NCBI GenBank assembly: GCA_020060215.1
Contig: JAGVAP010000014.1
Coordinates: 43,347 to 107,346, forward strand
DNA length: 64,000 nt
Direction: 5' to 3'
Source of the DNA: Deltaproteobacteria bacterium
GTDB taxonomy: Bacteria > Desulfobacterota > DSM-4660 > Desulfatiglandales > HGW-15
The notes beneath the pieces are model-generated. The model had not been told where the DNA came from, ran no database searches, and saw only the letters and a list, made by a program, of their open reading frames with translations. Numbering within the stretch: the first letter of the stretch is position 1; each line of letters opens with the position of its first letter. The position numbers and the translations under genes are program-made. This document shows, piece after piece, positions 42,297 through 53,700 of this stretch.

Positions 42297-44368
42297 TGCA
42301 GGAGTTAACCTGGGTCGCTCCGTTTTTAGGTATTTTGGGTCTGATTATCGCATTTTTCATCTATCAGTACGTGAGCAAACAGCCAAACGGCTCTCCTCTG
42401 ATGCAGGAGCTGGAAGGCATGATCCACAAGGGGGCCATGGCCTTCCTGAAGAAGGAGTATTCGGTTCTGGTCTTTTTTATCATTGCGGTATTCATCCTCT
42501 TGGCGCTGGCCGTGTCCTGGCGGACTGCGGTGGCTTTTGCAACCGGCGCCTTCTGCTCCATGCTCGCCGGCTTTTCAGGAATGTCCGCCGCCACCAAGGG
42601 GAATTCCCGAACCGCCGAGGCGGCCAACAAGCACGGCCAGGCGAGGGCGCTGACCGTCTCCTACTTCTCGGGCTCGGTGATGGGGCTGGCCGTCGCGAGC
42701 CTCGGGCTGCTCGGCTTCGGCTTCTGGTTCTGGATCTACGGCGGGGACGTGCAGACCGCGCAGTACATGAACGGCTTTGCCATGGGCGCGAGTTCGATCG
42801 CCCTGTTTGCCCGTGTGGGCGGAGGCATCTACACCAAGGCCGCGGACGTCGGCGCAGACCTGGTCGGTAAGGTCGAGGCGGGGATCCCGGAGGACGACCC
42901 CAGGAACCCCGGCGTGATCGCGGACAACGTGGGCGACAATGTGGGCGACATCGCAGGGATGGGCGCCGACATCTTCGAATCCTATGTGGGCGCGGTGATC
43001 GCCACCATCGCCATCGGTGCGACCCTGGCGATCAACACCCCCCAGGACCTGGCCAACTTCCTCAAAGACTTTCCCGCACTGCAAGGCCTGAGCGTTGAGG
43101 CGATCAAGCTGAAGTACATGGCCGCCCCGGTGCTGATCGCCATGGCGGGTCTCATCAGCTCATTTGTCGGCATCTTCTCGATCAAGGCCTTCTCCTCCGG
43201 CAATCCGGCAGGGGCCCTGCGATATACCACCTTTGTGGCAGCAGGGGTCTTCATCATCCTCACGGCCCTCCTGATCAACGCGCTCGGGATGCCCTTCGGC
43301 GTCTTCTGGGCGGTCGTCTCGGGTCTGATCTGCGGGATCGCGATCGGCCTCCTGGCCGAATACTACACCTCGGGCCCCCCCATCAGGAGGATCGCCGGAC
43401 AATCGGCGACCGGTCCAGCCACGGTTATCATTGCAGGACTGGCCGTGGGCATGCAGTCCACCTATCTCCCCATCCTCGGCATCTGCGTAGCCACCTTCAT
43501 CGGTTACAGCATGGCCGGCATCTACGGGGTCGGCATCTCGGCCCTGGGCATGCTCGCCACCGTCGGTGCGACCATGACCGTCGATGCGTACGGTCCTATT
43601 GCCGACAACGCCGGCGGCATCTCGGAGATGTCTCATCTGGGGCCTGAGACCCGGAAGATCACCGACAGCCTGGACGCCCTCGGCAACACCACGGCGGCCA
43701 TCGGAAAAGGGTTCGCCATCGGCTCCGCGGCCCTGACGGCACTGGCCCTCTTCGTCGCCTTCGTGCAGTCGGCCGGGATCACGATCATCGACATCACCAA
43801 CCCGATGGTCGTGATCGGGGTCTTCATCGGCGGGATCGTTCCGTTCATTGCGGCAGCGCTGACCATGACCTCCGTGGGGGAGGCCGCGTTCAGCATCGTG
43901 GAAGAGATCAGGCGCCAGTTCCGGGAGATCCCGGGGCTTCTCGAAGGGAAGGAAGGGGCCAAGCCGGACCCGGCGAAGTGTGTCACCATCGCCACGGGCG
44001 CGGCCCTGCAGAAGATGGTCGCCCCCGGGCTGATTGCAGTGCTTACGCCGGTAGCGGTCGGGTTCCTCCTCGGCAAGGAGACGCTCGGCGGCATGCTCCT
44101 GGGCGCGACCGTGATGGGCGCGTTCCTGGCCCTTTTCATGGCCAACGCCGGCGGGGCCTGGGACAATGCAAAGAAGTATATCGAGGCGGGCAGCTTCGGC
44201 GGCAAGGGTTCCAGCAACCATAAGGCGGCGGTCGTGGGGGATACGGTAGGTGATCCCTTCAAGGACACCTCGGGGCCGGCCATGAACATCCTGATCAAGC
44301 TGATGTCCGTGGTCTCCCTGGTGATCGCGCCTATTCTGCCGGCGATCGGTTGGATTTTGACTTTCTAG
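42296..44368 (+). CDS. hppA: Membrane-bound ion-translocating pyrophosphatase, K+-dependent type
   Basis: 690 residues with about 16 membrane helices. Couples PPi hydrolysis to proton or sodium export. The catalytic loop [37 protein letters not shown] and the late [15 protein letters not shown] are all intact. The K+-dependence position reads [16 protein letters not shown], i.e. Ala and Gly where K+-independent enzymes have Lys and Thr, so the enzyme should need K+ (inference from known subtype markers). Both H+ and Na+ pumps occur in this class. GGGAG lies before ATG 42296, inside the housekeeping run. Confidence 0.96.
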   Translation: MQELTWVAPFLGILGLIIAFFIYQYVSKQPNGSPLMQELEGMIHKGAMAFLKKEYSVLVFFIIAVFILLALAVSWRTAVAFATGAFCSMLAGFSGMSAATKGNSRTAEAANKHGQARALTVSYFSGSVMGLAVASLGLLGFGFWFWIYGGDVQTAQYMNGFAMGASSIALFARVGGGIYTKAADVGADLVGKVEAGIPEDDPRNPGVIADNVGDNVGDIAGMGADIFESYVGAVIATIAIGATLAINTPQDLANFLKDFPALQGLSVEAIKLKYMAAPVLIAMAGLISSFVGIFSIKAFSSGNPAGALRYTTFVAAGVFIILTALLINALGMPFGVFWAVVSGLICGIAIGLLAEYYTSGPPIRRIAGQSATGPATVIIAGLAVGMQSTYLPILGICVATFIGYSMAGIYGVGISALGMLATVGATMTVDAYGPIADNAGGISEMSHLGPETRKITDSLDALGNTTAAIGKGFAIGSAALTALALFVAFVQSAGITIIDITNPMVVIGVFIGGIVPFIAAALTMTSVGEAAFSIVEEIRRQFREIPGLLEGKEGAKPDPAKCVTIATGAALQKMVAPGLIAVLTPVAVGFLLGKETLGGMLLGATVMGAFLALFMANAGGAWDNAKKYIEAGSFGGKGSSNHKAAVVGDTVGDPFKDTSGPAMNILIKLMSVVSLVIAPILPAIGWILTF

Positions 44369-44388
44369 CTTTTTCAGTCACCACCTGG

Positions 44389-44417
44389 AACTCCGGCCCA
44401 TGTTGCGGGCCGGGGTT
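44389..44417 (+). terminator. Hairpin between hppA and carD
   Basis: AACTCCGGCCC-atgttgc-GGGCCGGGGTT, an 11-bp stem with one T-G pair. The following bases are TCCGGG rather than a T-run, so termination may be partial. Confidence 0.5.
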
Positions 44418-44475
44418 TCCGGGTGATGAGGGTTTTGCTCTTTCCCGGCCCTTTCGTGACCACAGGAGTTCACTG

Positions 44476-44955
44476 ATGTTCAAAGTTGGTGATTTAGCGG
44501 TTTATCCGGCCCACGGAGTCGGGGTGATCGAACGGATCGAGACACAGGAGATATCCGGTTCGAGCCAGGATTTCTACGTCATGCGGATCCTGGACAACGG
44601 GATGATCATCATGATTCCGACCCGAAATGTGGGAAGCGTAGGGCTCAGGGAGATCATTCAGAAAAAAGAGGTCCCGAAGCTTTATTCCATCCTCAAGGAA
44701 AGGGACGTGCCCGTCGATAATCAGACTTGGAACCGCCGCTACAGGGAGTACATGGAGAAGATCAAGACGGGATCGGTCTACGAGGTGGCGGAGGTCTATC
44801 GGGATCTGTTGATGCTGAAACTCGAGAAGGAACTGTCCTTCGGTGAAAGGAAGATGCTGGATACGGCGAAGAACCTCCTGGTCAAGGAGATCTCCCTCGC
44901 CAAACAGGTGGAGGAATCACAGGTAGAAAAGGACCTGGAAAAGATCTTTTCATAG
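44476..44955 (+). CDS. carD: CarD family transcriptional regulator
   Basis: 159 residues. The N-terminal RNA polymerase-interacting Tudor-like domain has VGDLAVYPAHGVGVIERIE and a C-terminal helical DNA-binding domain follows (NRRYREYMEKIKTGSVYEVAEVYRDLL, LSFGERKMLDTAKNLLVKEI). CarD stabilises open promoter complexes. AGGAG lies 8 nt before ATG 44476; the longer frame to 44350 lacks family sequence. It sits between hppA and rluD in the housekeeping run, as in related bacteria. Confidence 0.93.
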   Translation: MFKVGDLAVYPAHGVGVIERIETQEISGSSQDFYVMRILDNGMIIMIPTRNVGSVGLREIIQKKEVPKLYSILKERDVPVDNQTWNRRYREYMEKIKTGSVYEVAEVYRDLLMLKLEKELSFGERKMLDTAKNLLVKEISLAKQVEESQVEKDLEKIFS

Positions 44956-44972
44956 CTCCGGGAACTCCTTAC

Positions 44973-45947
44973 GTGGAAAAAGAATCCGAGAGGGCCTTTT
45001 CCGTCCACGTCAGTGAGGATGGAAGGGACCAGAGGATAGACATCTTTCTCGCTTCCCAGGTCGAGGACCTGACCCGATCACGGGTGCAGGAGCTCATCCG
45101 ACAAAGACTCGTGGAGGTCAATGGGGCGCCCGTCAAGGCAAGCCATCGCCTCAAGACGGGGGACCGCATCGACCTTGTCGTACCTGCCCCACGGCCATGC
45201 ACGCTGGAACCCGAGCCCGTCGAGTTTTCCGTCATCCATGAGGATGGTTCTCTGCTCGTGATCGACAAACCGCCGGGCGTGGTCATCCATCCGGCGCCGG
45301 GCCATTTCACGGGCACTCTGGTCCATGGTCTCCTGCGACACTGCCGTGACCTCTCGGGGGTCGGAGGGGTCCTGAGGCCCGGAATCGTGCATCGCCTCGA
45401 CAAAGACACGTCCGGACTGATGGTCGTGGCCAAGAACGACAGGGTCCACGGGCTCCTGTCATGGCAATTCAAGTCGGGCGCAGTCAGGAAGAGATACCTG
45501 GCTCTTGCGCATGGACTCTTTCAGAAGAAGGAAGGCAAGATCGATCTTCCCATCGCCCGTCACCCGGTAAGGCGGAAAGAGATGGCGGTTTCGACCTCCG
45601 GGGGGAAAGCGGCGATCACCTTCTGGGAAAGGATCGAGGAACTGGGCGGCCGTTTCACGCTGCTTTCCGTGCGACCCAGGACCGGAAGGACCCATCAGAT
45701 CCGGGTGCATCTGTCGCATATCGGGCACCCGATCGTGGGGGACCCGGTGTATGGGTTCAAGCGGGGATGGTGGCGGCGGCAGTTCGATGGCAGAGAAGGT
45801 CCTCTTCCCGAGATTCCGAGACAAATGCTCCATGCGGAGAGCCTTGGCTTCGATCACCCGGAAACAGGAAGGTTCTGCGAGTTCCATGCCCCTGTGCCTG
45901 CGGACATGGAGAGGTGCATTGAGGAGTTGAAGAAGCTGGAGGTTTGA
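44973..45947 (+). CDS. rluD: RluD-family 23S rRNA pseudouridine synthase
   Basis: 324 residues. An N-terminal S4 domain (QRIDIFLASQVEDLTRSRVQELI) is followed by the pseudouridine synthase core with GIVHRLDKDTSGLMVVAK (catalytic Asp), RPRTGRTHQIRVHL and GHPIVGDPVYG. A GTG start at 44973 gives MEKESERAF; the ribosome binding site is weak. The stop codon falls inside repeat G, so the final KLEV residues derive from it. The exact rRNA sites (1911/1915/1917 for RluD) cannot be told from RluC or others with certainty. Confidence 0.9.
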   Translation: MEKESERAFSVHVSEDGRDQRIDIFLASQVEDLTRSRVQELIRQRLVEVNGAPVKASHRLKTGDRIDLVVPAPRPCTLEPEPVEFSVIHEDGSLLVIDKPPGVVIHPAPGHFTGTLVHGLLRHCRDLSGVGGVLRPGIVHRLDKDTSGLMVVAKNDRVHGLLSWQFKSGAVRKRYLALAHGLFQKKEGKIDLPIARHPVRRKEMAVSTSGGKAAITFWERIEELGGRFTLLSVRPRTGRTHQIRVHLSHIGHPIVGDPVYGFKRGWWRRQFDGREGPLPEIPRQMLHAESLGFDHPETGRFCEFHAPVPADMERCIEELKKLEV

Positions 45948-46018
45948 GGTTGGAGGTTTGAGGCAAAAGGCAGCTCGCCTCCAACCTTAAGAGGAGCGCT
46001 CCTCCAACCTCAAACCGC
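45936..46018. repeat. Dispersed repeat G, copy 2 (inverted ends, includes the rluD stop)
   Basis: CTGGAGGTTTGAGGTTGGAG at the left and CTCCAACCTCAAACC at the right. Confidence 0.82.
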
Positions 46019-46032
46019 GAAGCGAAAGGCGC

Positions 46033-46060
46033 TTGACAAAGGCAAAAACTTTCTTATAAC
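46033..46060 (+). promoter_or_regulatory. Sigma-70 promoter of rho
   Basis: TTGACA, a 16-nt spacer and TATAAC, an excellent match. Transcription should begin near 46067, leaving a leader of about 240 nt before rho. Long rho leaders are used for autoregulation in other bacteria. Confidence 0.75.
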
Positions 46061-46306
46061 TGAAGAAAAGAAGAAACATGCCTGCCAATTCATCTGCTTC
46101 GCGGGTAATCTTCATCACTCTCTTCGAACCTACAGTGAAGGATTGTCGCTTGCTCCCAAATCTTTCCGGGGAAGTCGCCGAACGCTCAGGGGTCTTCACT
46201 CCCGGGGAATCTGCCCCGACTTGAAAAGCTTCTGCCGCGGCAGGAGAATGGTTTTCTCGCACCGGCCTGAAAGCGGGCCGTTCAACCCGATATGGAGGAT
46301 AAGCAC

Positions 46307-47647
46307 TTGGCAAGAAGTCCAATACCAAACCGCACACGCCCAAAGCGTGAGGTCCCTCAGGTTAAGGAAGAAACCGTAACGAACAATGGAGATCCCGGTA
46401 TGAATCTGGTCGAACTTAAGAAGATGAAGATCAACGAGCTGACGGCCCTTGGTAAGGATTTCGCCATCGAGGGGGCTTCGGGGATGCCCAAGCAGGATCT
46501 CATTTTTTCGCTCCTTCAGGCGCACTCAGAAAGGGCCGGCCTCATATACGGGGAAGGAGTCCTGGAAATCCTCCCGGACGGCTTCGGGTTCCTCCGGGCC
46601 CCTGACTCCAATTACCTGCCAGGCCCGGATGACATCTACATCTCGCCGTCCCAGATCAGGCGATTCAACCTCAGGACCGGGGACACGGTCTCGGGTCAGA
46701 TCCGGCCGCCGAAGGATACGGAAAGGTATTTTGCGCTCCTGAAGGTGGAGCAGGTCAACCATGAAGACCCCGAGATATCCCGTGACAAGATCCTGTTCGA
46801 CAACCTCACTCCTCTTTATCCCCAGAGCCGGGTGAAGCTCGAGACAGCGCCCGACAATTACTCTGCCAGGATCATGGATCTCATGACCCCCCTGGGGAGA
46901 GGCCAGCGGGGCCTTATCGTGGCGCCCCCCAGGACGGGCAAGACGATGCTCCTTCAGAATATCGCGAACAGCGTTTCCGCCAACCACAAGGAGATTCACA
47001 AGATCGTTCTGCTGATCGACGAAAGACCCGAGGAAGTGACCGACATGCAGCGCAACGTGGATGCCGAGGTGATCAGTTCGACATTCGACGAACCGCAGCA
47101 GCGGCATGTCCAGGTGGCCGAGATGGTCATTGAGAAGGCAAAGAGGCTGGTCGAGCACAAGAGGGACGTCCTGATCCTTCTCGACAGCATCACACGGCTC
47201 GCCAGGGCCTACAATGCCACCGTGCCGCCGAGCGGCAAGATCCTCTCCGGCGGACTCGATTCCAATGCGCTTCACAAGCCGAAGAGATTCTTCGGTGCGG
47301 CCAGGAATGTGGAGGAAGGGGGCAGCCTGACCATCATTGCCACGGCCCTGATCGATACCGGCAGCCGGATGGACGAGGTGATTTTCGAGGAGTTCAAAGG
47401 CACCGGCAACATGGAGATCCACCTGGACAGGAAGCTGACGGACCGCCGCGTATTCCCGTCCATCGACATCAACCGGTCGGGCACCCGGAAGGAGGAGCTC
47501 CTCCTTGAGAAGGAAGACCTCAACCGGATATGGATCCTGCGGAAACTGCTCGCGCCCCTCACACAGGTGGACAGCATGGAATTTTTGCTGGACAAAATGA
47601 AGGGGACGAAGAATAATAAAGAGTTTTTGGCCTCGATGAGTGAGTGA
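46307..47647 (+). CDS. rho: Transcription termination factor Rho
   Basis: About 446 residues from a TTG at 46307 with GGAGG 8 nt upstream; the alternative is ATG 46400 ([14 protein letters not shown], 415 aa, the classical Rho start), so the first 31 residues are uncertain. Domains: RNA-binding OB fold ([30 protein letters not shown]), then the RecA-type ATPase with [12 protein letters not shown] (Walker A), [29 protein letters not shown] (Walker B) and [18 protein letters not shown] (R loop). Acts as a hexameric RNA helicase. Confidence 0.96.
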   Translation: MARSPIPNRTRPKREVPQVKEETVTNNGDPGMNLVELKKMKINELTALGKDFAIEGASGMPKQDLIFSLLQAHSERAGLIYGEGVLEILPDGFGFLRAPDSNYLPGPDDIYISPSQIRRFNLRTGDTVSGQIRPPKDTERYFALLKVEQVNHEDPEISRDKILFDNLTPLYPQSRVKLETAPDNYSARIMDLMTPLGRGQRGLIVAPPRTGKTMLLQNIANSVSANHKEIHKIVLLIDERPEEVTDMQRNVDAEVISSTFDEPQQRHVQVAEMVIEKAKRLVEHKRDVLILLDSITRLARAYNATVPPSGKILSGGLDSNALHKPKRFFGAARNVEEGGSLTIIATALIDTGSRMDEVIFEEFKGTGNMEIHLDRKLTDRRVFPSIDINRSGTRKEELLLEKEDLNRIWILRKLLAPLTQVDSMEFLLDKMKGTKNNKEFLASMSE

Positions 47648-47945
47648 GGCCAGTGGTCAGGGGGCCGCTTGCCGCTGAGGCGGCAGGGAACTTCCTGCGG
47701 GTCTTCTTCTGTAGGAGCAAGCTCCTGCTTGCGATCTTCCAGGCTCCTGCTTGCGATCTTCTGGGGGGGTTGAACGAACCGCAAGCAGGGCTTGCTCCAC
47801 AGAGGGGTGAAGTTACTTATGAGAGGTTCAAGGGTTCGGAGGTCAGCGGGCAAGTGCCAGGTGATCACGGGTAAGGAAAGACAGCCCTGAACGGTGAACG
47901 GGGAACTCCTGAACGAAGAACCTCTTAGCACAAGGAGATTACATC
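47648..47945. other. Intergenic 298 bp, mostly repeat B
   Basis: Between rho and rpmE. Repeat B occupies 47710-47802 and no gene is seen in the rest. Confidence 0.6.
47710..47802. repeat. Dispersed repeat B, long copy
   Basis: TGTAGGAGCAAGCTCCTGCT then TGCGATCTTC, a second partial unit GGCTCCTGCTTGCGATCTTC, and the inverse GCAAGCAGGGCTTGCTCCAC. Confidence 0.85.
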
Positions 47946-48191
47946 ATGAAGAAAGACATTCATCCGGAATACAACAAGGCCGTGGTTCATTGCGCCTGCG
48001 GCAATGATTTTGAAACGGGCTCTACCCTCAAGGAGATCAAGGTGGAGATCTGCTCCAATTGCCATCCCTTTTTCACCGGCAAGCAGAAACTGGTGGACGC
48101 AGCCGGCAGGGTGGAGCGATTCAGGACCAAGTATTCGCAGGTAGAGTCGAAAAAGGGACCCAAGGGTTCAGCGGGAAAGGGAAAAGAATAA
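47946..48191 (+). CDS. rpmE: 50S ribosomal protein L31, zinc-binding form
   Basis: 81 residues. [12 protein letters not shown] and [15 protein letters not shown] carry the four Cys of the C+ (zinc) form, and VERFRTKY is the usual end. A lysine-rich tail ([13 protein letters not shown]) is longer than typical. The start has AAGGAG about 8 nt upstream. Precedes prfA, as in many bacteria, with a strong terminator between. Confidence 0.96.
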   Translation: MKKDIHPEYNKAVVHCACGNDFETGSTLKEIKVEICSNCHPFFTGKQKLVDAAGRVERFRTKYSQVESKKGPKGSAGKGKE

Positions 48192-48227
48192 AGAAACCTC
48201 TTCTTCCCGATTCACCAATCACATGGA

Positions 48228-48260
48228 CCCGAACGGGAGTCGCCTCCCGGTCGGGTTTTT
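48228..48260 (+). terminator. Rho-independent terminator after rpmE
   Basis: CCCGA-ACGGGAG-tcgc-CTCCCGG-TCGGG followed by TTTTT. The stem has one asymmetric A/G-T step. It lies 37 nt after the rpmE stop. Confidence 0.85.
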
Positions 48261-48309
48261 CAATTAAGCGTTACCAGGTTCAAGGTTCACGGGAAACCGG
48301 AGTTCGGAT

Positions 48310-49371
48310 ATGTTCACGCGATTAAAAGAGATCGAAGAGCGATGCCAGGAGCTGGAAAGGGACCTGGCTCGACCGGAGATCGTCCGCGATCAGAAGACCT
48401 ACCAAAAACTCATGAGGGAGCATGGGAATCTGTCCCCCATCATAGGCGCCTTCAGAGAGTATCAGGGTATGCAGCAGGAGATCGAGTCCAACCGCTCTCT
48501 CCTGGAAGATCCGGATCCGGAGATCAGGAAACTGGCCAAGGAGGAGATCGAGGGGTTGAGGGCACGGCTTCAGGCCATGGAAGAACGGCTCAAGATCCTT
48601 CTTGTCCCCAAGGATCCCAACGATGAAAGGAATGTCCTCCTGGAAATCAGGGCGGGCACGGGCGGTGAGGAAGCCGCTCTCTTTGCCGCCGAGCTTTTTC
48701 GCATGTACGCCAGATATGCAGAGTTGATGGGCTGGAAGACGGAAATCATGAGCCAGCACGATACGGGCCTCGGGGGTTTGAAGGAAGCGGTCCTCTTGAT
48801 TACAGGAGAGAACGTGTACAGCCGTCTGAAAAGGGAGAGCGGCGTCCATCGGGTTCAGAGGGTACCAGAGACCGAGGCCCAGGGAAGGATCCACACCTCG
48901 GCGGTGACCGTTGCCGTGCTTCCCGAGGCGGAAGATGTGGACGTGCAGGTCAATCCCGAGGACCTCAGGATCGATATCTTCCGATCTTCCGGGCGCGGCG
49001 GGCAGCACGTGAACACGACGGATTCGGCCGTGCGCATCACACACATGCCCACCGGGCTGGTCGTAACCTGCCAGGATGAGCGGTCGCAGCACAAGAACAA
49101 GGCCAAGGCGATGAAGGTGCTCCGCTCCAGGCTGTTGGACATGGAGACGGCCGAGCAGCAGTCCAGGATCTCGGAGGAGCGGAAGAACATGGTGAAATCG
49201 GGCGATCGAAGCGAAAAGATCCGCACCTACAACTTCCCCCAGGGACGGGTCACGGACCACCGGATCGGCCTTACCCTCTACAGGCTCGAGAACATATTGC
49301 AGGGGGAACTGGACATGCTCCTGGACCCGATCATAACCCACTACCAGACCGAGGCCCTGAAAGGAGAATAA
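48310..49371 (+). CDS. prfA: Peptide chain release factor 1
   Basis: 353 residues, normal length. The catalytic GGQ is in [20 protein letters not shown]. The tripeptide region reads [14 protein letters not shown], fitting the PxT class (RF1, UAA/UAG) rather than SPF of RF2. CGGAG lies 8 nt before ATG 48310. The stop TAA overlaps the prmC start by one base, pairing the factor with its GGQ methylase. Confidence 0.97.
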   Translation: MFTRLKEIEERCQELERDLARPEIVRDQKTYQKLMREHGNLSPIIGAFREYQGMQQEIESNRSLLEDPDPEIRKLAKEEIEGLRARLQAMEERLKILLVPKDPNDERNVLLEIRAGTGGEEAALFAAELFRMYARYAELMGWKTEIMSQHDTGLGGLKEAVLLITGENVYSRLKRESGVHRVQRVPETEAQGRIHTSAVTVAVLPEAEDVDVQVNPEDLRIDIFRSSGRGGQHVNTTDSAVRITHMPTGLVVTCQDERSQHKNKAKAMKVLRSRLLDMETAEQQSRISEERKNMVKSGDRSEKIRTYNFPQGRVTDHRIGLTLYRLENILQGELDMLLDPIITHYQTEALKGE

Positions 49372-50285
49372 TGGCCCGGGACCATTGGACCATCAAGGAA
49401 CTCCTGAAAGTCAGCACCGAATATTTTCAAGGAAAGGATATCGACCACCCGCGACTCAGCGCTGAAGTCCTGCTGGCGCACCTCCTTCATATCGACCGGA
49501 TCCAGCTCTATCTCGACCCTGATCGCCCTCTCCAGGAGGAAGAGGTGGCCGGATACCGCATGCTGGTCAAGAGAAGGGCGGGCCGCGAGCCGCTCCAGCA
49601 TATCAGGGGGACCCAGGAGTTCTGGTCGATCGACTTCCTCGTGGGACCCGATGTCCTGATCCCCAGGCCCGAGAGCGAGCTGCTGGTGGAACAGACCGTT
49701 GAACTTCTCGGTCAGCTCGGCCCGACCGCCTCCGGGACCTCCATCCTGGACCTCGGCACGGGTTCCGGCGCATTGATCATCTCCCTTGGTTTGGAAATCC
49801 CGGATGCATTTCTCTGTGCGACGGACCTCTCGGGAAAGGCGCTGGCGGTGGCTGTGGAGAATGCGCGAAGACACGGACTCGACAAGAGGATCCGATTCGT
49901 CCAAGGGGACCTCTTCGGACCCTTCAAGCCGCACTTCGATTCGTTCGAGTTCATCGTCTCCAACCCCCCCTACGTGCCTTCCGAGGTGCTCCCCACCCTC
50001 ATGCCGGAGATCGGGTTTGAGCCGAGGATGGCCCTCGACGGCGGCACGAAGGGAATGCGATGGATCGAGGCCATCATCCCGGGTGCCGCCGACTTCCTGG
50101 TGCCGGGGGGATGGCTGCTCGTCGAGATGGACCCTGCCCAGATACAGGGTGCTCTGGAGCTGATCGAGAGGACCGGGCGATACGGCCGGGCAAAGGCGGT
50201 CAAGGACTACAGCAGACGAAACAGGGTGGTGACCGCGCAAAAATGGTCCGGCAGGGTTTCCGACACCCCTCGTTCTTCCTCCTGA
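49371..50285 (+). CDS. prmC: Release factor glutamine methyltransferase PrmC
   Basis: 304 residues. Methylates the GGQ glutamine of release factors. An N-terminal helical domain (DHPRLSAEVLLAHLLHIDR) is followed by the SAM fold with PRPESELLVEQTVEL, ILDLGTGSGALIISL, CATDLSGKALAVA and the catalytic VSNPPYVPSEV. Translationally coupled to prfA. The C-terminus (KWSGRVSDTPRSSS) runs toward a repeat A copy and may be slightly extended. Confidence 0.95.
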   Translation: MARDHWTIKELLKVSTEYFQGKDIDHPRLSAEVLLAHLLHIDRIQLYLDPDRPLQEEEVAGYRMLVKRRAGREPLQHIRGTQEFWSIDFLVGPDVLIPRPESELLVEQTVELLGQLGPTASGTSILDLGTGSGALIISLGLEIPDAFLCATDLSGKALAVAVENARRHGLDKRIRFVQGDLFGPFKPHFDSFEFIVSNPPYVPSEVLPTLMPEIGFEPRMALDGGTKGMRWIEAIIPGAADFLVPGGWLLVEMDPAQIQGALELIERTGRYGRAKAVKDYSRRNRVVTAQKWSGRVSDTPRSSS

Positions 50286-50335
50286 TACCTTCCGGCAGCT
50301 CGTGCTCGTCCGGAATGGGCCTTTCCGCCTGTCTC

Positions 50336-50447
50336 CGTAGGACCGGTGGAGCGAAGCTGAACCCGTCCTTCACCCCGGCCTCTAACCTGATGGGTTTCGC
50401 TCTCGCCGCGCAAGCCCGCGCTGCGGCCCGCTCCAACCATCCTACGG
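50336..50447. repeat. Dispersed repeat A, divergent long copy
   Basis: CCGTAGGACCGGTGGAGCGA and GAACCCGTCC at the left, GGGTTTCGCT then CGCTCCAACCATCCTACGG at the right. An extra GC-rich insert (GCGCAAGCCCGCGCTGCGGC) lies in the right half. Confidence 0.78.
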
Positions 50448-50715
50448 ATCTGCCGACCCCCGTGGCCGGCCTCAGATCAAAAAAAGGATTTCCTCGCATT
50501 CCTGTCGCTGATGATCAGCCCGCCTTGACACTCCTCGAATGAAGCGGTATTTTCATGGCCCTGTTCTTGATATATCGTCAGTAGTTTCCGATCTTACGGC
50601 TGCTTACATTCGATGAACCCATGGTGCCGGATGCAGGCAGGTTCCCGTGCTGCATGCAGGGTTTGCACCAAATGGTTTCCACGGCCAACGGACGACAATC
50701 GGCGGACAATGCCTG
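50448..50715. other. Intergenic 268 bp, no gene recognised
   Basis: Upstream of the large transporter fusion. I see no convincing promoter or coding frame; the 23 codons preceding ATG 50716 in frame lack transporter sequence. Confidence 0.5.
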
Positions 50716-53700
50716 ATGACCAGATTCCTGGGTAAATGGCTCAAGATCTATGAAGGCGAATTGGGCCTGTTCTTCTGGTCCGCCCTCCTCTTCTTCGCCA
50801 TTCACGTCTCTGACATCCTGCTCAACAACTTCGGGGAAACGGCCTTCCTGAAGCGCTTCGGCGTAGAATACCTGCCCGTCATCTACATGACCAATGCCGT
50901 GGCCACCTTCTTCCTCATGAGTTTTCTGACGGGCATCATGGCCAGGACGCCGAGCAGCCGCCTCCTGTTCTACCTGCTGATGGTATGCGGCACCTCCGTA
51001 GGGCTGATCCGGTTCCTGATCCCCTTCGGATTCGAGATGATCTATCCCGTGATCTATATCATGAAGTCTCAGTACGAGGTCCTCCTGGGGCTCCTCTTCT
51101 GGGACACGGCAAACGATCTTTTCAATACACGCCAGTCCAAGAGGCTCTTCCCGCTCCTGACCGCAGGGGGGGTCCTGGGAGGCGTATCGGGCAGCTTTTT
51201 CACGCCGGTCCTGGCGCGGGCGATCGGCATCGACAATCTCATGCTGGTATACACCGGAACTACCTTTTTCGGGGCCGTGATTCTCGGGCGGATGGGCTCC
51301 CTCTTTCCTTCCTTGAACACCGGGGAAAAGGAGAAGAAGGGCAAAAAGGGCCGCTCCTCCATCCTGAATGAGCTGAGAAAGGTCGTTCCGATCATCAAGG
51401 AATCCACCCTGGCCAAGGTCCTGATCGTCCTGACCCTCGTACCGAACATGGTGATCCCGATCATCAACTTCCAGTTCAATTTCGCCGTGGACCAGACCTT
51501 CGGAACCGAAGGCGGGATGCTGCGATTCTTCGGCTACTTCCGGGGGTTCATGAACATCGTCAGCTTCGTGCTGCTGCTCTTTGTCGGCCGGATCTACGGC
51601 CGGTGGGGCCTGCCCATCGCGCTCATGTTCCATCCGTGCAATTATGTGATCGCCTTCCTGGCGTACCTGTTCAAGTTCGACATCTATTCCGCCATGTACT
51701 CCCAGCTCTCCACGACCGTGCTCCGAAACACGATCAACAACCCTGCCAGATCCGTTCTGATGGGCCTGTTCCCGCCGGAGCACCGCTCAGCGATCAGGCC
51801 TTTTCTCAGGGGGACCGTGGTCCGCATCGGGATCCTCGTGGGGTCCGGGACGATCCTGTTCTTTCAGAGCATCATGCACCCGCGATATCTTTCCATGATC
51901 GCCATCCTTTTCGTACTGGTGTGGATCTCGACCACCATCATCCTCAAGAGGAGATACTCGGCCATCCTCCTGGACTTGATCTCCCGGAACATGCTCGACA
52001 TCAAATCCCTCGAGGAAAAGGACGTGGGCCAGATATTCCTCGACCGGGGGGTGCAGTCCCAACTGGTCGAGAACTTCCTTTCCTGCAAAGGAAGCGCATG
52101 CCTCTGGTACGCAGACCTGATCCGGTCCCTCGGGGTGAAGAACCTGGACGACCATATCCTCGCCGTTTTGAAGAACCAGGATGAAAAGACCGCTTCGAAG
52201 CTCCTCGAGATCATGTCCGGTGATGCAGGGCCCGCAGCCATACCGACCTTCGTGGAAATGATCAAGAGAAGAAGTCCCGAATTGACGCGCTCCGTGCTCA
52301 AGGCGGCGGCAAGAATGGACCACAGGGTCTCCGGTCCATTCCTGAACAAGGTGCTGGATGCCGCCACCCATCCTGAGATCAGGGCATACGCCGTGGCCGG
52401 TCTCTACAACGAGAACCCCGCAGCATACGATCCGCTCATCCGTGCCTGGCTTGTTTCGGAGGAGATTCACGAGAGGAAGGCCGGGATCATTTCCGCGGGC
52501 GGGAGTGGAAACCGGGAATACATCCCCACCCTGACCGAGATCCTGAAAAAGGAGACAGACCCGGACATGGTCGCCCACACCCTTGAAGCCTTGCGCTCCC
52601 TCGGGGCCGAGGGGTTGAACGGGATCGCCATTCCATATCTGAGGAGCCCTTCCGAGAGGGTTCGCTCGGCCGCCATGGAGTCCATGACGCTTGCCGATGA
52701 AGAGTCCCTGAGGGCGGTGATTCCCTTGCTGGGCGACGCCTCGGATACCATCAGCGGTCAGGCCATGGCGAAACTCCAGCGGGCTTCCATCCAAAACGGG
52801 GAGATCCTGATTGAATCACTGGCCATCCCGAACCGAAAGCTCAGAGAAGGGGTCTTTTCGCTCCTTCAACTGCTGCAGATCCGGGATCTGGATGTGATGC
52901 GATTTGCTAAGTCCCAGATCGTGATGGCGTACTCCCATGTGGCCGAGGCGGAGGCCCTGGGACGTCTTCCGGAGAGTCCCGAGAAGAATCTGCTGGTGGA
53001 TCACTTGATTCAAAAGAAGAAAGAGCGGGTGGATACCGTGCTGCGGATCCTCGCTGCCCAGGACTCTTCAGGACGTCTGAGGATGATCCACAAGGGGATC
53101 CTCTCGGCCGATGCCCGCCAGCGCGCCAATGCCGTTGAGGCCCTGGAGGACACCCTTGGCAGCGTGTTGTCCAAGGGAATGATCCCCCTGGTGGAAGACC
53201 TCTCCCCTTTCCAATGCCTGCAGGTCGGCAGGAACTTCGTCCAGGTAGGCCGTTTTGACTCGAACCCGGGAGCACTCGCAGCCGATCTGCTGGCCAAGCG
53301 GGACTGGGTAACCGTCGTTTTGGCACTCCATCTCCTCGGCAGTCAGGGGCTGGACGACGGGAGAACAGCGGACATCGAGACCCTCCTGGAGTCCGGGAAT
53401 GAATTTGTCCGCGATGCGGCTGTCCGATATGCGCTCAAGAACGGAATGCAATCTCTCCTGAAGGGGGCTGAAATGGAAACAGGAATCACTATTCCTGACA
53501 AGATCCTCCACTTGAGGACCATCCATATCTTCGAAGGGCTTTCGGTAAGCGAAATGGCTGCGATCGCCTCGATCACCGAGGAAGTGACATACCCCAAAGG
53601 GACGGTGATCATCAAGGAGGGAGAGAGAGGGGAGACCATGTACATGATCATCCAGGGAGAGGTCTCGGTGATCAAACAGGGTCAGGGAGGGGCGGAGATC

